Positions 22,415 to 34,925 of a stretch of DNA of 64,000 bases are shown here, one piece after another. The stretch is from Megaleporinus macrocephalus (taxonomy: Eukaryota > Chordata > Actinopteri > Characiformes > Anostomidae). The DNA lies in assembly GCA_021613375.1 (NCBI GenBank), contig CM038720.1, forward strand, positions 8,285,462 to 8,349,461. Reading direction: 5' to 3'. The position numbers and the translations under genes were made by a program. Position 1 is the first letter of the stretch. The number at the start of each line of letters is the position of its first letter. Below the pieces are notes generated by a model. That model did no database searches. It saw only the letters and a list, made by a program, of their open reading frames with translations, and was not told the DNA's origin.

Positions 22415-25400
22415 AAGGTGGTCAGACTGAATAAAGGTGGTCAGATTGAATAAAGGTGGTAAGATTAAATAAAGGGGGTGAATAAAGGTGGTCAGGTTGA
22501 ATAAAGGTGGTGAGATTGAATAAAGGTAGTGAATAAAGGTGGTGAGATTGAATAAAGGTGGTGAATAAAGGTGGTGAATAAAGGTGGTGAGATTGAATAA
22601 AGGTGGTGAATAAAAGTGGTCAGATTGAATAAAGGTGGTGAATAAAGGTGGTCAGATTGAATAAAAGTGGTCAGATTAAATAAAGGTGGTGAATAAAGGT
22701 GGTCAGATTGAATAAAAGTGGTCAGATTGAATAAAGGCGGTCAGATTGAATAAAGGTGGTGAGATTGAATAAAGGTGGTAAGATTGAATAAAGGTGGTGA
22801 ATAAAGGTGGTCAGATTGAATAAAGGTGGTGAATAAAGGTGATCAGATTGAATAAAAGTGGTCAGATTGAATAAAAGTGGTCAGATTGAATAAAGGTGGT
22901 GAATAAAGGTGGTGAGATTGAATAAAGGTGGTGAGATTGAATAAAGGTGGTAAGATTGAATAAAGGTGGTGAATAAAGGTGGTCAGATTGAATAAAAGTG
23001 GTCAGATTGAATAAAAGTGGTCAGATTGAATAAAGGTGGTGAATAAAGGTGGTCAGATTGAATAAAAGTGGTCAGATTGAATAAAGGTGGTGAATAAAGG
23101 TGGTCAGATTGAATAAAAGTGGTCAGATTGAATAAAGGTGGTGAATAAAGGTGGTCAGATTGAATAAAGGTGGTGAATAAAGGTGGTCAGATTGAATAAA
23201 CTTGGTGAATAAAGGCGGTCAGATTGAATAAAGGTGGCGAATAAAGGTGGTCAGATTAAATAAAAGTGGTCAGATTGAATAAAGGTGGTGGATAAAGGTG
23301 GTCAGATTGAATAAAAGTGGTCAGATTGAATAAAGGTGGTGAATAAAGGTGGTCAGATTGAATAAAGGTGGTGAATAATGGTGGTCAGATTGAATAAAAG
23401 TGGTCAGATTGAATAAAGGTGGTGAATAAAGGTGGTCAGATTGAATAAAGGTGGTAAGATTGAATAAAGGTGGTGAATAAAGGTGGTCAGATTGAATAAA
23501 AGTGGTCAGATTAAATAAAGGTGGTGAATAAAGGTGGTCAGATTGAATAAAAGTGGTCAGATTGAATAAAGGTGGTGAATAAAGGTGGTCAGATTGAATA
23601 AAAGTGGTCAGATTGAATAAAAGTGGTCAGATTGAATAAAGGTGGTGAATAAAGGTGGTCAGATTGAATAAAGGTGGTCAGATTGAATAAAGGTGGTGAA
23701 TAAAGGTGGTCAGATTGAATAAAAGTGGTCAGATTAAATAAAGGTGGTGAATAAAGGTGGTCAGACTGAATAAAGGTGGTGAATAAAGGTGGTCAGATTG
23801 AATAAAAGTGGTCAGATTGAATAAAAGTGGTCAGATTGAATAAAGGTGGTGAATAAAGGTGGTCAGATTGAATAAAAGTGGTCAGATTGAATAAAGTTGG
23901 TGAATAAAGGTGGTCAGATTGAATAAAGGTGGTAAGATTGAATAAAGGTGGTGAATAAAGGTGGTCAGATTGAATAAAAGTGGTCAGATTGAATAAAAGT
24001 GGTCAGATTGAATAAAGGTGGTGAATAAAGGTGGTCAGATTGAATAAAAGTGGTCAGATTGAATAAAGGTGGTGAATAAAGGTGGTCAGATTGAATAAAA
24101 GTGGTCAGATTGAATAAAGGTGGTGAATAAAGGTGGTCAGATTGAATAAAGGTGGTGAATAAAGGTGGTCAGATTGAATAAACTTGGTGAATAAAGGCGG
24201 TCAGATTGAATAAAGGTGGCGAATAAAGGTGGTCAGATTAAATAAAAGTGGTCAGATTGAATAAAGGTGGTGAATAAAGGTGGTCAGATTGAATAAAAGT
24301 GGTCAGATTGAATAAAGGTGGTGAATAAAGGTGGTCAGATTGAATAAAGGTGGTGAATAATGGTGGTCAGATTGAATAAAAGTGGTCAGATTGAATAAAG
24401 GTGGTGAATAAAGGTGGTCAGATTGAATAAAGGTGGTAAGATTGAATAAAGGTGGTGAATAAAGGTGGTCAGATTGAATAAAAGTGGTCAGATTGAATAA
24501 AGGTGGTGAATAAAGGTGGTCAGATTGAATAAAAGTGGTCAGATTGAATAAAAGTGGTCAGATTGAATAAAGGTGGTGAATAAAGGTGGTCAGATTGAAT
24601 AAAGGTGGTCAGATTGAATAAAGGTGGTGAATAAAGGTGGTCAGATTGAATAAAAGTGGTCAGATTAAATAAAGGTGGTGAATAAAGGTGGTCAGATTGA
24701 ATAAAGGTGGTGAATAAAGGTGGTCAGATTGAATAAAAGTGGTCAGATTGAATAAAAGTGGTCAGATTGAATAAAGGTGGTGAATAAAGGTGGTCAGATT
24801 GAATAAAAGTGGTCAGATTGAATAAAGTTGGTGAATAAAGGTGGTCAGATTGAATAAAGGTGGTAAGATTGAATAAAGGTGGTGAATAAAGGTGGTCAGA
24901 TTGAATAAAAGTGGTCAGATTGAATAAAGGTGGTGAATAAAGGTGGTCAGATTGAATAAAGGTGGTGAATAAAGGTGGTCAGATTGAATAAAAGTAGTCA
25001 GATTGAATAAAGGTGGTGAATAAAGGTGGTCAGATTGAATAAAAGTGGTCAGATTGAATAAAGGTGGTGAATAAAGGTGGTCAGATTGAATAAAGGTGGT
25101 GAGATTGAATAAAGGTGGTCAGATTGAATAAAGGTGGTGAATAAAGGTGGTCAGATTGAATAAAAGTTGTCAGATTGAATAAAGGTGGTGAATAAAGGTG
25201 GTCAGATTGAATAAAAGTGGTCAGATTGAATAAAGGTGGTGAATAAAGGTGGTCAGATTGAATAAAAGTGGTCAGATTGAATAAAGGTGGTGGATAAAGG
25301 TGGTCAGATTGAATAAAGGTGGTCAGATTGAATAAAGGTGGTCAGATTGAATAAAGGTGGTGAATAAAGGTGGTCAGATTGAATAAAGGTGGTCAGATTG

Positions 25401-25796
25401 AATAAAGGTGGTGAATAAAGGTGGTCAGATTGAATAAAGGTGGTCAGATTGAATAAAGGTGGTGAATAAAGGTGGTCAGATTGAATAAAGGTGGTGAATA
25501 AAGGTGGTCAGATTGAATAAAGGTGGTGAATAAAGGTGGTCAGATTGAATAAACGTGGTCAGATTGAATAAAGGTGGTGAATAAAGGTGGTCAGATTGAA
25601 TAAAGGTGGTCAGATTGAATAAAGGTGGTGAATAAAGGTGGTCAGATTGAATAAAGGTGGTCAGATTGAATAAAGGTGGTGAATAAAGGTGGTCAGATTG
25701 AATAAAGGTGGTGAATAAAGGTGGTCAGATTGAATAAAGGTGGTGAATAAAGGTGGTCAGATTGAATAAACGTGGTGAATAATGGTGGTCAGATTG
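22415..25796 (+). repeat. Satellite of mixed 19-bp and 13-bp units, 3.4 kb
   Basis: Two related units alternate: gaataaaggtggtcagatt (19 bp) and gaataaaggtggt (13 bp). Rare variants recur together at fixed spacing. gaataaacttggtgaataaa appears near 23194 and 24176, and gaataatgg at 23373 and 24355, both 982 bp apart. This shows that a block of nearly 1 kb was duplicated inside the array. Short stop codons in every frame exclude coding. Confidence 0.97.
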
Positions 25797-26262
25797 TTTA
25801 CAGTACGTGAATGAGTCATCAATTTGCTGAGTTTCTTCGGTTCCTCGTGGTGGAACGACTCGCTTGAAACAGCACGCAGCTGATGATGACTATGTGTGAG
25901 TTGCTAAAGAACAGACGACTGAGTGAAATTACTAATTTCCTTCCATCCCTGACTTCCCCTGCGGCAGCTATGCTACGTTGCTATGGTATGTTGAGTATTA
26001 TTAACTGATAGGCTAGAGAAAAAATGATGATGTAATAATGGAGGTAGAGCTAGGCCTTATTCATTTGTTGGAAATTAGCCTAGTCATGCAGATAATATCT
26101 ATTCTCAGAGACTTTGGACTGAATATTAAGATTATATGATTTGCTTGATATAATCTTAGATAATCTATTTTATATATGCAAAAAAACATTGTACTCTATA
26201 ATCCACACATATTCTTTTAATTTATTAATGACTCAGCTGCAGCATTTGTGGTAAATGCTGGT
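25797..26262. other. No recognised gene
   Basis: Short single-copy spacer between two arrays. Confidence 0.4.
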
Positions 26263-27265
26263 GAGGCTGGAAGGTGTGTAGCAGTGGGGTTTGAGGGTGT
26301 GTGGTGGTGGGTTTTTGAGGGTGTGCAGCAGTGGGGTTGGAAAGTGTGCGGCAGTGGGGTTGGAAGGTGTGTGGCAGTGGGGTTGGAAGGTGTGTGGCAG
26401 TGGGGTTGGAAGGTGTGTGGCAGTGGGGTTGGAAGGTGTGTGGCAGTGGGGTTGGAAGGTGTGCAGCAGTGGGGTTGGAAGGTGTGTGGCAGTATGATTG
26501 GAAGGTGTGCAGCAGTGGGGTTGGAAGGTGTGCGGCAGTGGGGTTGGAAGGTGTGCGGCAGTGGGGTTGGAAGGTGTGCGGCAGTGGGGTTGGAAGGTGT
26601 GCGGCAGTGGGGTTGGAAGGTGTGTGGCAGTGGGGTTGGAAGATGTGTGGCAGTATGATTGGAAGGTGTGCCGCGGTGGGGTTGGAAGGTGTGCAGCGGT
26701 GGGGTTGGAAGGTGTGCCGCGGTGGGGTTGGAAGGTGTGCCGCGGTGGGGTTGGAAGGTGTGTGGCAGTGGGGTTTAGAGGATGTGTGGCAGTATGATTG
26801 GAAGGTGTGCCGCGGTGGGGTTGGAAGGTGTTAAGCTGCAGGATTTCGTGGATATGTGGCAGTGGGGTTTAGAGGATGTGTGGCAGTGGGGTTTAGAGGA
26901 TGTGTGGCAGTGGGGTTTAGAGGATGTGTGGCAGTGGGGTTTAGAGGATGTGTGGCAGTGGGGTTTAGAGGATGTGTGGCAGTGGGGTTGGAAGGTGTTA
27001 AGCTGCAGGATTTCGTGGATATGTGGCAGTGGGGTTTAGAGGATGTGTGGCAGTGGGGTTTAGAGGATGTGTGGCAGTGGGGTTGGAAGGTGTGTGGCAA
27101 TACGATTAAGAGGATGTGTGGCAGTGGGTTGGAAAGCATGTGGCAGTGGGGTTTAGAGAAAGTGTGGCGGTGGGGTTGGTAAGGTGAGTGGTGGTAGGGT
27201 TGAAAGGCATGTGGCAGTGGGGTTTGGAGGGTGCGTGGCAGTGGGGTTTGGAGGGTGTGTGAGGG
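26263..27265 (+). repeat. G-rich minisatellite, units 23-24 bp, about 42 copies
   Basis: The two main units are ggcagtggggttggaaggtg then tgt (23 bp) and ggcagtggggtttagaggat then gtgt (24 bp). The first dominates 26263-26830 and the second 26850-27060. A longer variant with ttaagctgcaggatttcgtg occurs twice (about 26830 and 26998). Open frames on both strands here are repeat artefacts. Confidence 0.95.
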
Positions 27266-28334
27266 GTGGGTCAAGACCACTTTTGCATCTACTTTGAGTC
27301 CAGGACAAAGCAAATCAATATCAATACATGACTTGCAAATACAGCTTTAAACAGTACACACATAAAACCTAAACACCAAAAAAATATTTGACAGCAGAAC
27401 ATGTTTCGGTAGTGACTATTCCAAATGTTGCAAACTGATTTTCAGACTTTGGGACTTTTTACTTCAAAACAGCTGATCTGGCGGCTCACCATGTGGCCAG
27501 GAGGGACATGGATGCAGTCTCACTTCATTGAAATGCAGGGCTAAGGCTAAAATAAGGCTAAAAGACTAAAAGTCTTTGTGTTTCAGTAGGGACAGCATTT
27601 TTGATAGTTTTTTAAACTCATGATAAATCTAAACTATTTATTGACCCCTCCTGCCCTGTGGATGGAGGCACTGTCATCCTGGACAAGACCAGTACAGAAA
27701 TGACTGACCTTTCCGTTAAAGGGGCCAAGTTGGCCCAAAACATGTCAGCAAAATGTTGCTCTAGCCCCTCATAACAGAGCCACCAGAATGCACCCCCTCC
27801 TCAAATCCCCAACCGTTCTCGGTCACCTGAGCAACAGCAGCTCCTCAGTTTTTCCTTACATATTAAAACAAAATGAGCATCACTGATCTGCACCTCGATT
27901 TCCAGCTCTGTTTACTACTGTTCCTATTGAAACATGTTCCAGTAGAGCAGTCTGTGTGACTAAAGCTCATCAGTGACTCAATAACGAACCCTCTTTCAAA
28001 GTCGCTTAGATCTTTTCCTCTTGCCATCTTCATCCAGAATCGAGGTCAGGTGGGTCTGGTCAGCATTTTGTACGTGCCAGAAAGCACAGCAGGGTGTTGC
28101 TTAACGGTCTGATGCAGAAACCCGTCTGCAGGCATCGGTTAAATTGCTCCACTCGTTTATTCAGGTTTCTCTTAATCACCAGTCTATTTTTGCTTTACTG
28201 CAGTGCAGTGTTTATGAGGCTACATGATGCGTATGTGAGCTTTCCATTCTATTTATTCATTCTTTTTATTCTACTGTTTCCATGCGCCACAGTTCTGAAG
28301 CTCAAAGTACAGAACTGAGCAGGATTATAGAGTC
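27266..28334. other. No recognised gene
   Basis: Single-copy looking. A short open frame at 28094-28318 is hydrophobic but has no recognisable family. Confidence 0.35.
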
Positions 28335-29404
28335 TACATAGCAACAAGGTGCTCAAACTTTTGGGACCAACCACATACACTACTATCGACAACCATAGCA
28401 ACGGCCTGGCAACACCTTAACAGCAACCTTATGATACTATTGCAATAGCCTAGAAACAAGCTTGCAACCACCTAGGATACGATATGAATGCTCTATCAGC
28501 ACCTTAACAACCACCTGGGACACCATAGCAACAGCCTACCAGTGCCATAGCAAAGGTCTAGCAACACCTTAACAGCCATCTGGGATAAAACAACAACAGC
28601 CTAGCAACCACCTGAGATACCATACAATGGCCCAGCTAGACATTAGCAACTACCTGGGACACCATAGCAACAGCCTACCAGTGCCATAGCAAAGGTCTAG
28701 CAACACTTTAGCAACCATCTGGGACAAAACAACAACAGCCTAGCAACCACCTGGGAGACCACAGCAATGGCTTAGTTAGACATTAGCAACAGTCTAGCAA
28801 CACCTTAGCAACCATCTGGGATATAACAACAGCTGCATCCTAGCAACCACCTGGGAGACCATAGCAATGGCTTAGCTAGACATTAGCAACCACCAGGGAC
28901 ACAATAGCAACAGCCTACCAGTGCTATAGCAACAACTTAGCAACCATCTGGGATAAAAAAAACAACAACAGCCTAGCAACCACCTGAGACACCATAGCAT
29001 TGGCCTAGCTACACATTAGAAACCAGCAGGAACACCATAGCAACAGCCTACTATTGCTATAGCAACAGTCTAGCAACACCTTAGCAACCATCCGGGATAG
29101 GAGGCTGCTAGGCTGTTGTTGTCCTAAGACACCATAGCAATATCCCAGCATCATAGCAACAGTCTAGCAACACCTCAGCATTCACCTGAGATAGCATAGC
29201 AATGGCCTTGCAGTGCCATAGCAACAGTCTAGCAACACATTAGCAACCATTTGGGATAGGACAACAACAGCCTAGCAACCACCTAAGAGACCATAGCAAT
29301 ATCCCAGTATCATAGCAACAGTCTAGCAACACCTTAGCATTCACTGAGATAGCATAGCAATGGCCTTGCGGTGCCATAGCAACAGTCTAGCAACACTTTA
29401 GATA
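28335..29404 (+). repeat. Degenerate tandem repeat, unit roughly 35 bp
   Basis: Phrases such as agcaacagcctagcaaccac, ctgggacaccatagcaa, tctagcaacaccttagcaac and catctgggata recur in varying order. Copies are well diverged. One short segment near 29098-29122 is inverted (aggctgctaggctgttgttg). Confidence 0.85.
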
Positions 29405-29434
29405 AAGTTTGTTCATGAAATTTCACAATAATAG

Positions 29435-29448
29435 AAATAGTAATAATA

Positions 29449-29525
<77 letters not shown>
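29435..29525. repeat. (AAT)n(ATT)n perfect palindromic microsatellite
   Basis: About 14 AAT repeats run straight into about 14 ATT repeats with the centre at 29481/29482. This is a self-complementary block that can extrude as a hairpin. Confidence 0.95.
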
Positions 29526-29526
<1 letters not shown>

Positions 29527-30170
29527 GCTGTTAGTCCAGAATATTCTTTCCTCAGTAAAATATTTATTAATTGAGTAGATATTTATAAGAGTGTATGTCT
29601 TCTTATAGTTAGTCTTATGCTGTTATTTGACTCTTGGTGCTTCTCGCAGACTTTACTGCAGCTGATTTTCTGGATTCCGCCATTTAGACACTCATCAGAG
29701 CCTTGATCAGCTCAATCAGGTGTATTACACCAACAGCGAGCGAAGACTTTTCCACAGAACATGTTAAACTAAACTACAAAACATTTCTCAAATCCACTGT
29801 TTGCCTCAAAACCTTCAGTCCTGTGGTTACTTAATCAGCTACGCAGGCTTCCTTCAGCACATTCACCTGCACACCACACCTGCACAGCGGCGTATGCACG
29901 CAGGACAGTTACTGTTCAGCTCCTCTGTAAAGCTGGTGCTTTGCTCCGTACAGCCTCATAGGCAGTCCTTGAACTGCTGACCTTTAGCTCAGCGCTGTGT
30001 ATTTATGTAATTTTCTGCCGACTGGAGGGGGTCAAATGCTCTGCGCTCTGCGCGAGTCAATTTCCCATGAATTCCATAATGGAAGCATGTTACCTGCGCG
30101 CACATCAAACATGTTCTATTTGTCGAGCCCTCGCAGCTGCTAAATGTCAGGTTTAAAAAAGGAAAATAGC
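29526..30170. other. No recognised gene
   Basis: Nothing identifiable. Confidence 0.35.
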
Positions 30171-32040
30171 AAAGCAGCAGAAAACAAACTCAATCCGTCA
30201 GTACCTCGGGGTAAAGCCGGCGAGATAAGGCGGAGGAGAACCGAGGAGTCAGTGCTCTCTGTGTTATATTGTAATGCTGGAGTGAGCTTTTCTGTTCTCG
30301 TTTCTAAACATACAGAACTGCAGTTTGGGGTTTTAAGTATATTATCTATGATTGAATGTGTTAGTTCCTTTGTGGTTTATGTAATTCGTTCATTTCTTTG
30401 AATACTCTGAGTTCTATAATGTGATTTGTAAGGAATGTGAGTGACTGACAGGTACAGAGTACAGTCTTATGTAATTGTGTTTAGTTAATTGTAAACTAGT
30501 TCAATCAGATTCGCAAACAGAAAAGCCCTGATGTCACAGGACGCGCTCAGTAACAACCACACAGTCGTGTCTACTAGCAGGTTTTCTTCATATGGTAGCA
30601 TCACAGATTAAACAGAACTGCTATTAGTGACGCTCCAAATTCAGCCATTACAGACCACTTACCTCACAACTTTAATACATAACTAAACTAAACACACGCT
30701 TCAGATTCATACTGGATTAAAACCACTCCACAGTTATTACTGCCAGACTGTAAACTCTACACACACTGCAGATTCATACTGGATTAAAATCACTCCACAG
30801 TTATTACTGTCAGACTGTAAACACCACACACACTGTAGATTCATACTGGATTAAAATCACTCCACAGTTATTCCTGTCAGACTGTAAACACTACACACAC
30901 TGCAGATTCATACTGGATTAAAATCACTACACAGTTATTACTGTCAGACTGTAAACTCTACACACACTGCAGATTCATACTGGATTAAAATCACTCCACA
31001 GTTATTACTGTCAGACTGTAAACACTACACACACTGCAGATTCATACTGGATTAAAATCACTACACAGTTATTACTGTCAGACTGTAAACAATACACACA
31101 CTGCAGATTCATACTGGATTAAAATCACTACACAGTTATTACTGTCAGACTGTAAACACCACACACTGCAGATTCATACTGGATTAAAATCACTCCACAG
31201 TTATTACTGTCAGACTGTAAACACTACACATACTGCAGATTCATACTGGATTAAAATCACTCCACAGTTATTACTGTCATACTGTAAACACTACACACAC
31301 TGCAGATACATACTGGATTAAAATCACTCCACAGTTATTACTGTCAGACTGTAAACACTACACACACTGCAGATTCATACTGGATTAAAATCACTCCACA
31401 GTTATTCCTGTCAGACTGTAAACACTACACACACTGCAAATTCATACTGGATTAAAATCACTCCACAGTTATTACTGTCATACTGTAAACACTACACACA
31501 CTGCAGATACATACTGGATTAAAATCACTCCACAGTTATTACTGTCAGACTGTAAACACTACACACACTGCAGATTCATACTGGATTAAAATCACTCCAC
31601 AGTTATTCCTGTCAGACTGTAAACACTACACACACTGCAGATTCATACTGGATTAAAATCTCTCCTCTATTACTATCAGACTGTAAACACTACAAACACT
31701 TCAGATTCATACTGGATTAAAATAACTCCACAGTTATTACTGCAAAACTAAACACTACACACACTGCAAATTCATACTGGATTAAAATCACTCCACAGTT
31801 ATTACTGTCAGACTGTAAACACTACACACACTGCAGATTCATACTGGATTAAAATCTCTCCTCTATTACTATCAGACTGTAAACACTACACACACTGCAG
31901 ATTCATACTGGATTAAAATCTCTCCTCTATTACTATCAGACTGTAAACACTACACACACTGCAGATTCATACTGGATTAAAATCTCTCCTCTATTACTAT
32001 CAGACTGTAAACACTACACACACACTGCAGATTCATACTG
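30171..32040 (+). repeat. Tandem duplication, left copy
   Basis: Starts agcagcagaaaacaaactca and runs through ttctgttctcgtttctaaac (about 30290) into the 67-bp array. The same order recurs in the right copy, which starts at 32044 and continues after an insertion at 33425. A short open frame at 30144-30401 has no recognisable domain. Confidence 0.88.
30690..32040 (+). repeat. Minisatellite, unit about 67 bp, about 20 copies
   Basis: The unit contains cacacactgcagattcatac, tggattaaaatcactccaca and gttattactgtcagactgta. The last copies carry a shortened variant (tctctcctctattactatca). Confidence 0.95.
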
Positions 32041-32043
32041 GAT

Positions 32044-32128
32044 TAGCAGCAGAAAACAAACTCAATCCATCAGTACCTCGGGGTAAAGCCGGTGAGATAA
32101 GGCAGAGGAGAACCGAGGAGTCAATGCT
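32044..32128 (+). repeat. Tandem duplication, right copy, first part
   Basis: agcagcagaaaacaaactca to gaggagtcaatgct, about 95 percent identical to 30171-30255, then cut by an insertion. Confidence 0.88.
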
Positions 32129-32442
32129 GTGACGGCTAAGACAGATTTAAAAACAATAATTTAATAAACCTGCCACGTCTCTCATAAAACACTCACAGTA
32201 TTCAAAACCCACCAGCAGGCTTCAGCGGCGGGTTAGTGGGAGCGTGCAGGGTGCTGAGGGGGAAACAGGGTTAGCTTGATGGACGCTTGCTAAATCTGAC
32301 TGCCCTTGTGCTGCACTGCCTCTCTGTCCACACGCAGCTGCAGAAGATTAATGCGTGATACTGGGAGGAGAGACTTCTGGCCACTTTTGGCATGTACACT
32401 CACTATTCCTGCTTTGTCCTGAGCTCTTATCATGCCCCCCTC

Positions 32443-32489
32443 ACCCCCCCCCCCCCCCCCCCCCCCCCCTCACCCCCCCCCCCCCCCCC
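32443..32489 (+). repeat. Poly-C tract
   Basis: Two runs of about 25 and 17 C separated by tca, a possible i-motif/G-quadruplex site and a likely assembly weak point. Confidence 0.95.
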
Positions 32490-32796
32490 AAAAGTATTTA
32501 ATTGACTTGCAGAGCTGTACTCAGACTCTTCTCTACACATGCTTTAACTCTGCATGTAATCTACTAGTGTAAACTCGCTGCTAAGTGAAGATGAATGGGT
32601 GCTTACACATTAGATTAGGAACCAGTGGTGCAGGGCAGCCCTGTGAAGTCCAGTGGTCAGGCCTTCTAAAACTTACGGGTCCATGCAGGCTATTGCACTG
32701 CGGAGCCCATAAGATCCTGGATACCCTGACTGATAAGAAGAATGTACACGTCAAAAAAAAAAAAAAAACAAGCAAAGTGAAAACATCTTAAACATA

Positions 32797-33088
32797 GTCC
32801 ATCCATCCATTATCTTCTGCTTTATCCCACTAGTCAGGGTCACGGGGGAGCTGGAGCCAATCCCGGCATCATCAGGTGAAGGAGAGGTACACCATGGACA
32901 GGTCACCAGTCTATCGCATAGCCAACAAAAACTCACACCTACGGGCAGTTTAGAGGGACCGATTAACCTTACATGCATGTGTTTGGACTGTGGGAGTAAA
33001 CCACAGTACCTGGAGGAAACCCACTCAAACACGGAGAGACCATACACACTCCACACAGAACAACCCAGACCAGGAATCCAACCCAGAT
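32797..33088 (-). repeat. RepA SINE-like repeat
   Basis: Reverse-orientation copy. gtccatccatccattatctt at the tail, then gctggagccaatcccggcat, catggacaggtcaccagtct, catgcatgtgtttggactgt, and towards the head ggaatccaacccagatc. Same family as 60986-61210 and 57300-57555. Confidence 0.8.
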
Positions 33089-33424
33089 CGTTTTAAATAT
33101 AGTCAGTGTATCTAAATTTTAAATTATTCTACTAGTAGATAATACTTAATACTGTATTACTCCTCAAAACAAAAATAATCTGCTTTTGAAATATAAAGTT
33201 ATCGTTAGATAAAACGAAGTTGAGAAATAGATTAAATAATCATGTAATATTCTAGCAGCGATCTCATAATGAAGAATATTAGATGTATTCACTACTTTTC
33301 TTGGTAAGATGTCAAAGTTTAAGACTTGAAAAGTTGTTTAGAAGGAATTACTTACTCTTCCTATTTAAATGCAACGAGCCTTGACCTTTCTGAGCGAAGG
33401 TTCATTTCCACACTGCTGGCTTTC

Positions 33425-34925
33425 TGCTCTCTGTGTTATATTGTAATGCTGAAGTGAGCTTTTCTGTTCTCGTTTCTAAACATACAGAACTGCAGTTTGG
33501 GGTTTTAAGTATATTATCTATGATTGAATGTGTTAGTTCCTTGGTGGTTTATGTAATTCGTTCATTTCTTTGAATACTCTGAGTTCTATAATGTGATTTG
33601 TAAGGAATGTGAGTGACTGACAGGTACAGAGTACAGTCTTATGTAATTGTGTTTAGTTAATTGTAAACTAGTTCAATCAGATTCGCAAACAGAAAAGCCC
33701 TGATGTCACAGGACGCACTCAGTAACAACCACACAGTCGTGTCTACTAGCAGGTTTTCTTTATATGGTAGCATCACAGATTAAACAGAACTGCTATTAGT
33801 GACGCTCCAAATTCAGCTATTACAGACCACTTACCTCACAACTTTAATACATAACTAAACTAAACACACGCTTCAGATTCATACTGGATTAAAACCACTC
33901 CATAATTATTACTGTCAGACTGTAAACACTACACACACTGCAGATTCATACTGGATTAAAATCACTCCAAAATTATTACTGTCAGACGGTAAACACTACA
34001 CACACTGCTGATTCATACTGGATTAAAATCACTCCAAAATTATTACTGTCAGACAGTAAAAACTACATACACTGCAGATTCATACTGGATTAAAATTACT
34101 CTATTATTACAATCAGACAGTAAACATTACACACACTGCAGATTCATACCTGATTAAAATCACTCCTCTATTATTACCATCAGACAGTAAACACTACACA
34201 CACTGCAGATTCATACTGTATTAAAATTACTCTATTATTACAATCGGACAGTAAACACTACACACACTGCAGATTCATACCTGATTAAAATCACTCCTCT
34301 ATTATTACCATCAGACAGTAAACACTACAGACACTGCAGATTCATACTGGATTAAAATCACTCCACCATTATAACTGTCAGACTGTAAACACTACACACA
34401 CTGCAGATTCATACCAGATTAAAACCCCTCCTCTATCATTACTCTAAGACAGTAAGAACTACACACACTGCAGATTCATACTGGTTAACATGTACTCCAT
34501 AGTTACTTTTGTTAGATTGTAAAAACTAAAATCACTACAGATTCATACCGGATTAAAGTCACTCCACCATTATTACTGTCAGACTGTAAAAACTACACAC
34601 ACACTGCAGATTCATACTGGATTAAAATCACTCCATCATTATAACTGTCAGACTGTAAACACTACACACACTGCAGATTCATAATGGATTAAAATCACTC
34701 CACCATTATAACTGTCAGACTGTAAACACTACACACACACACACACTGCAGATTCATACTGGATTAAAATCAGTCCATAATTATTACTTTCAGACTGTAA
34801 AAACTGCACACACTGCAGATTCATACTGGTTAGCACTTACTCCACGGTTACTTTTGTTAGACTGTAAAAACTAAAATCACTGCAGATTCATACTGGATTA
34901 GTTCACAGACAGCAAGAACTACACA
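33425..34925 (+). repeat. Tandem duplication, right copy, second part
   Basis: Resumes at tgctctctgtgttatattgt (compare 30252) and stays nearly identical to the left copy up to about 33890, then enters its own version of the 67-bp array. Confidence 0.9.
33870..34925 (+). repeat. 67-bp minisatellite, second and more diverged block
   Basis: About 16 copies of the same unit as 30690-32040 with more substitutions and length changes (ctctattattaccatcagac, aaaactaaaatcactgcag). Confidence 0.92.

Larger units (their letters stand above)
32129..33424. other. 1.3-kb insertion splitting the right duplication copy
   Basis: Absent from the left copy. The sequence tgct stands at both joints (32125-32128 and 33425-33428), consistent with a 4-bp target duplication but too short to prove it. 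It contains a poly-C tract and a RepA copy. No coding frame is recognised. Confidence 0.6.

Noticed and set aside
26248..27313. Several overlapping open frames of 85-167 codons on both strands
   Set aside because: All are products of the G-rich 23/24-bp minisatellite. Frames on both strands at once are expected from low-stop repeats.
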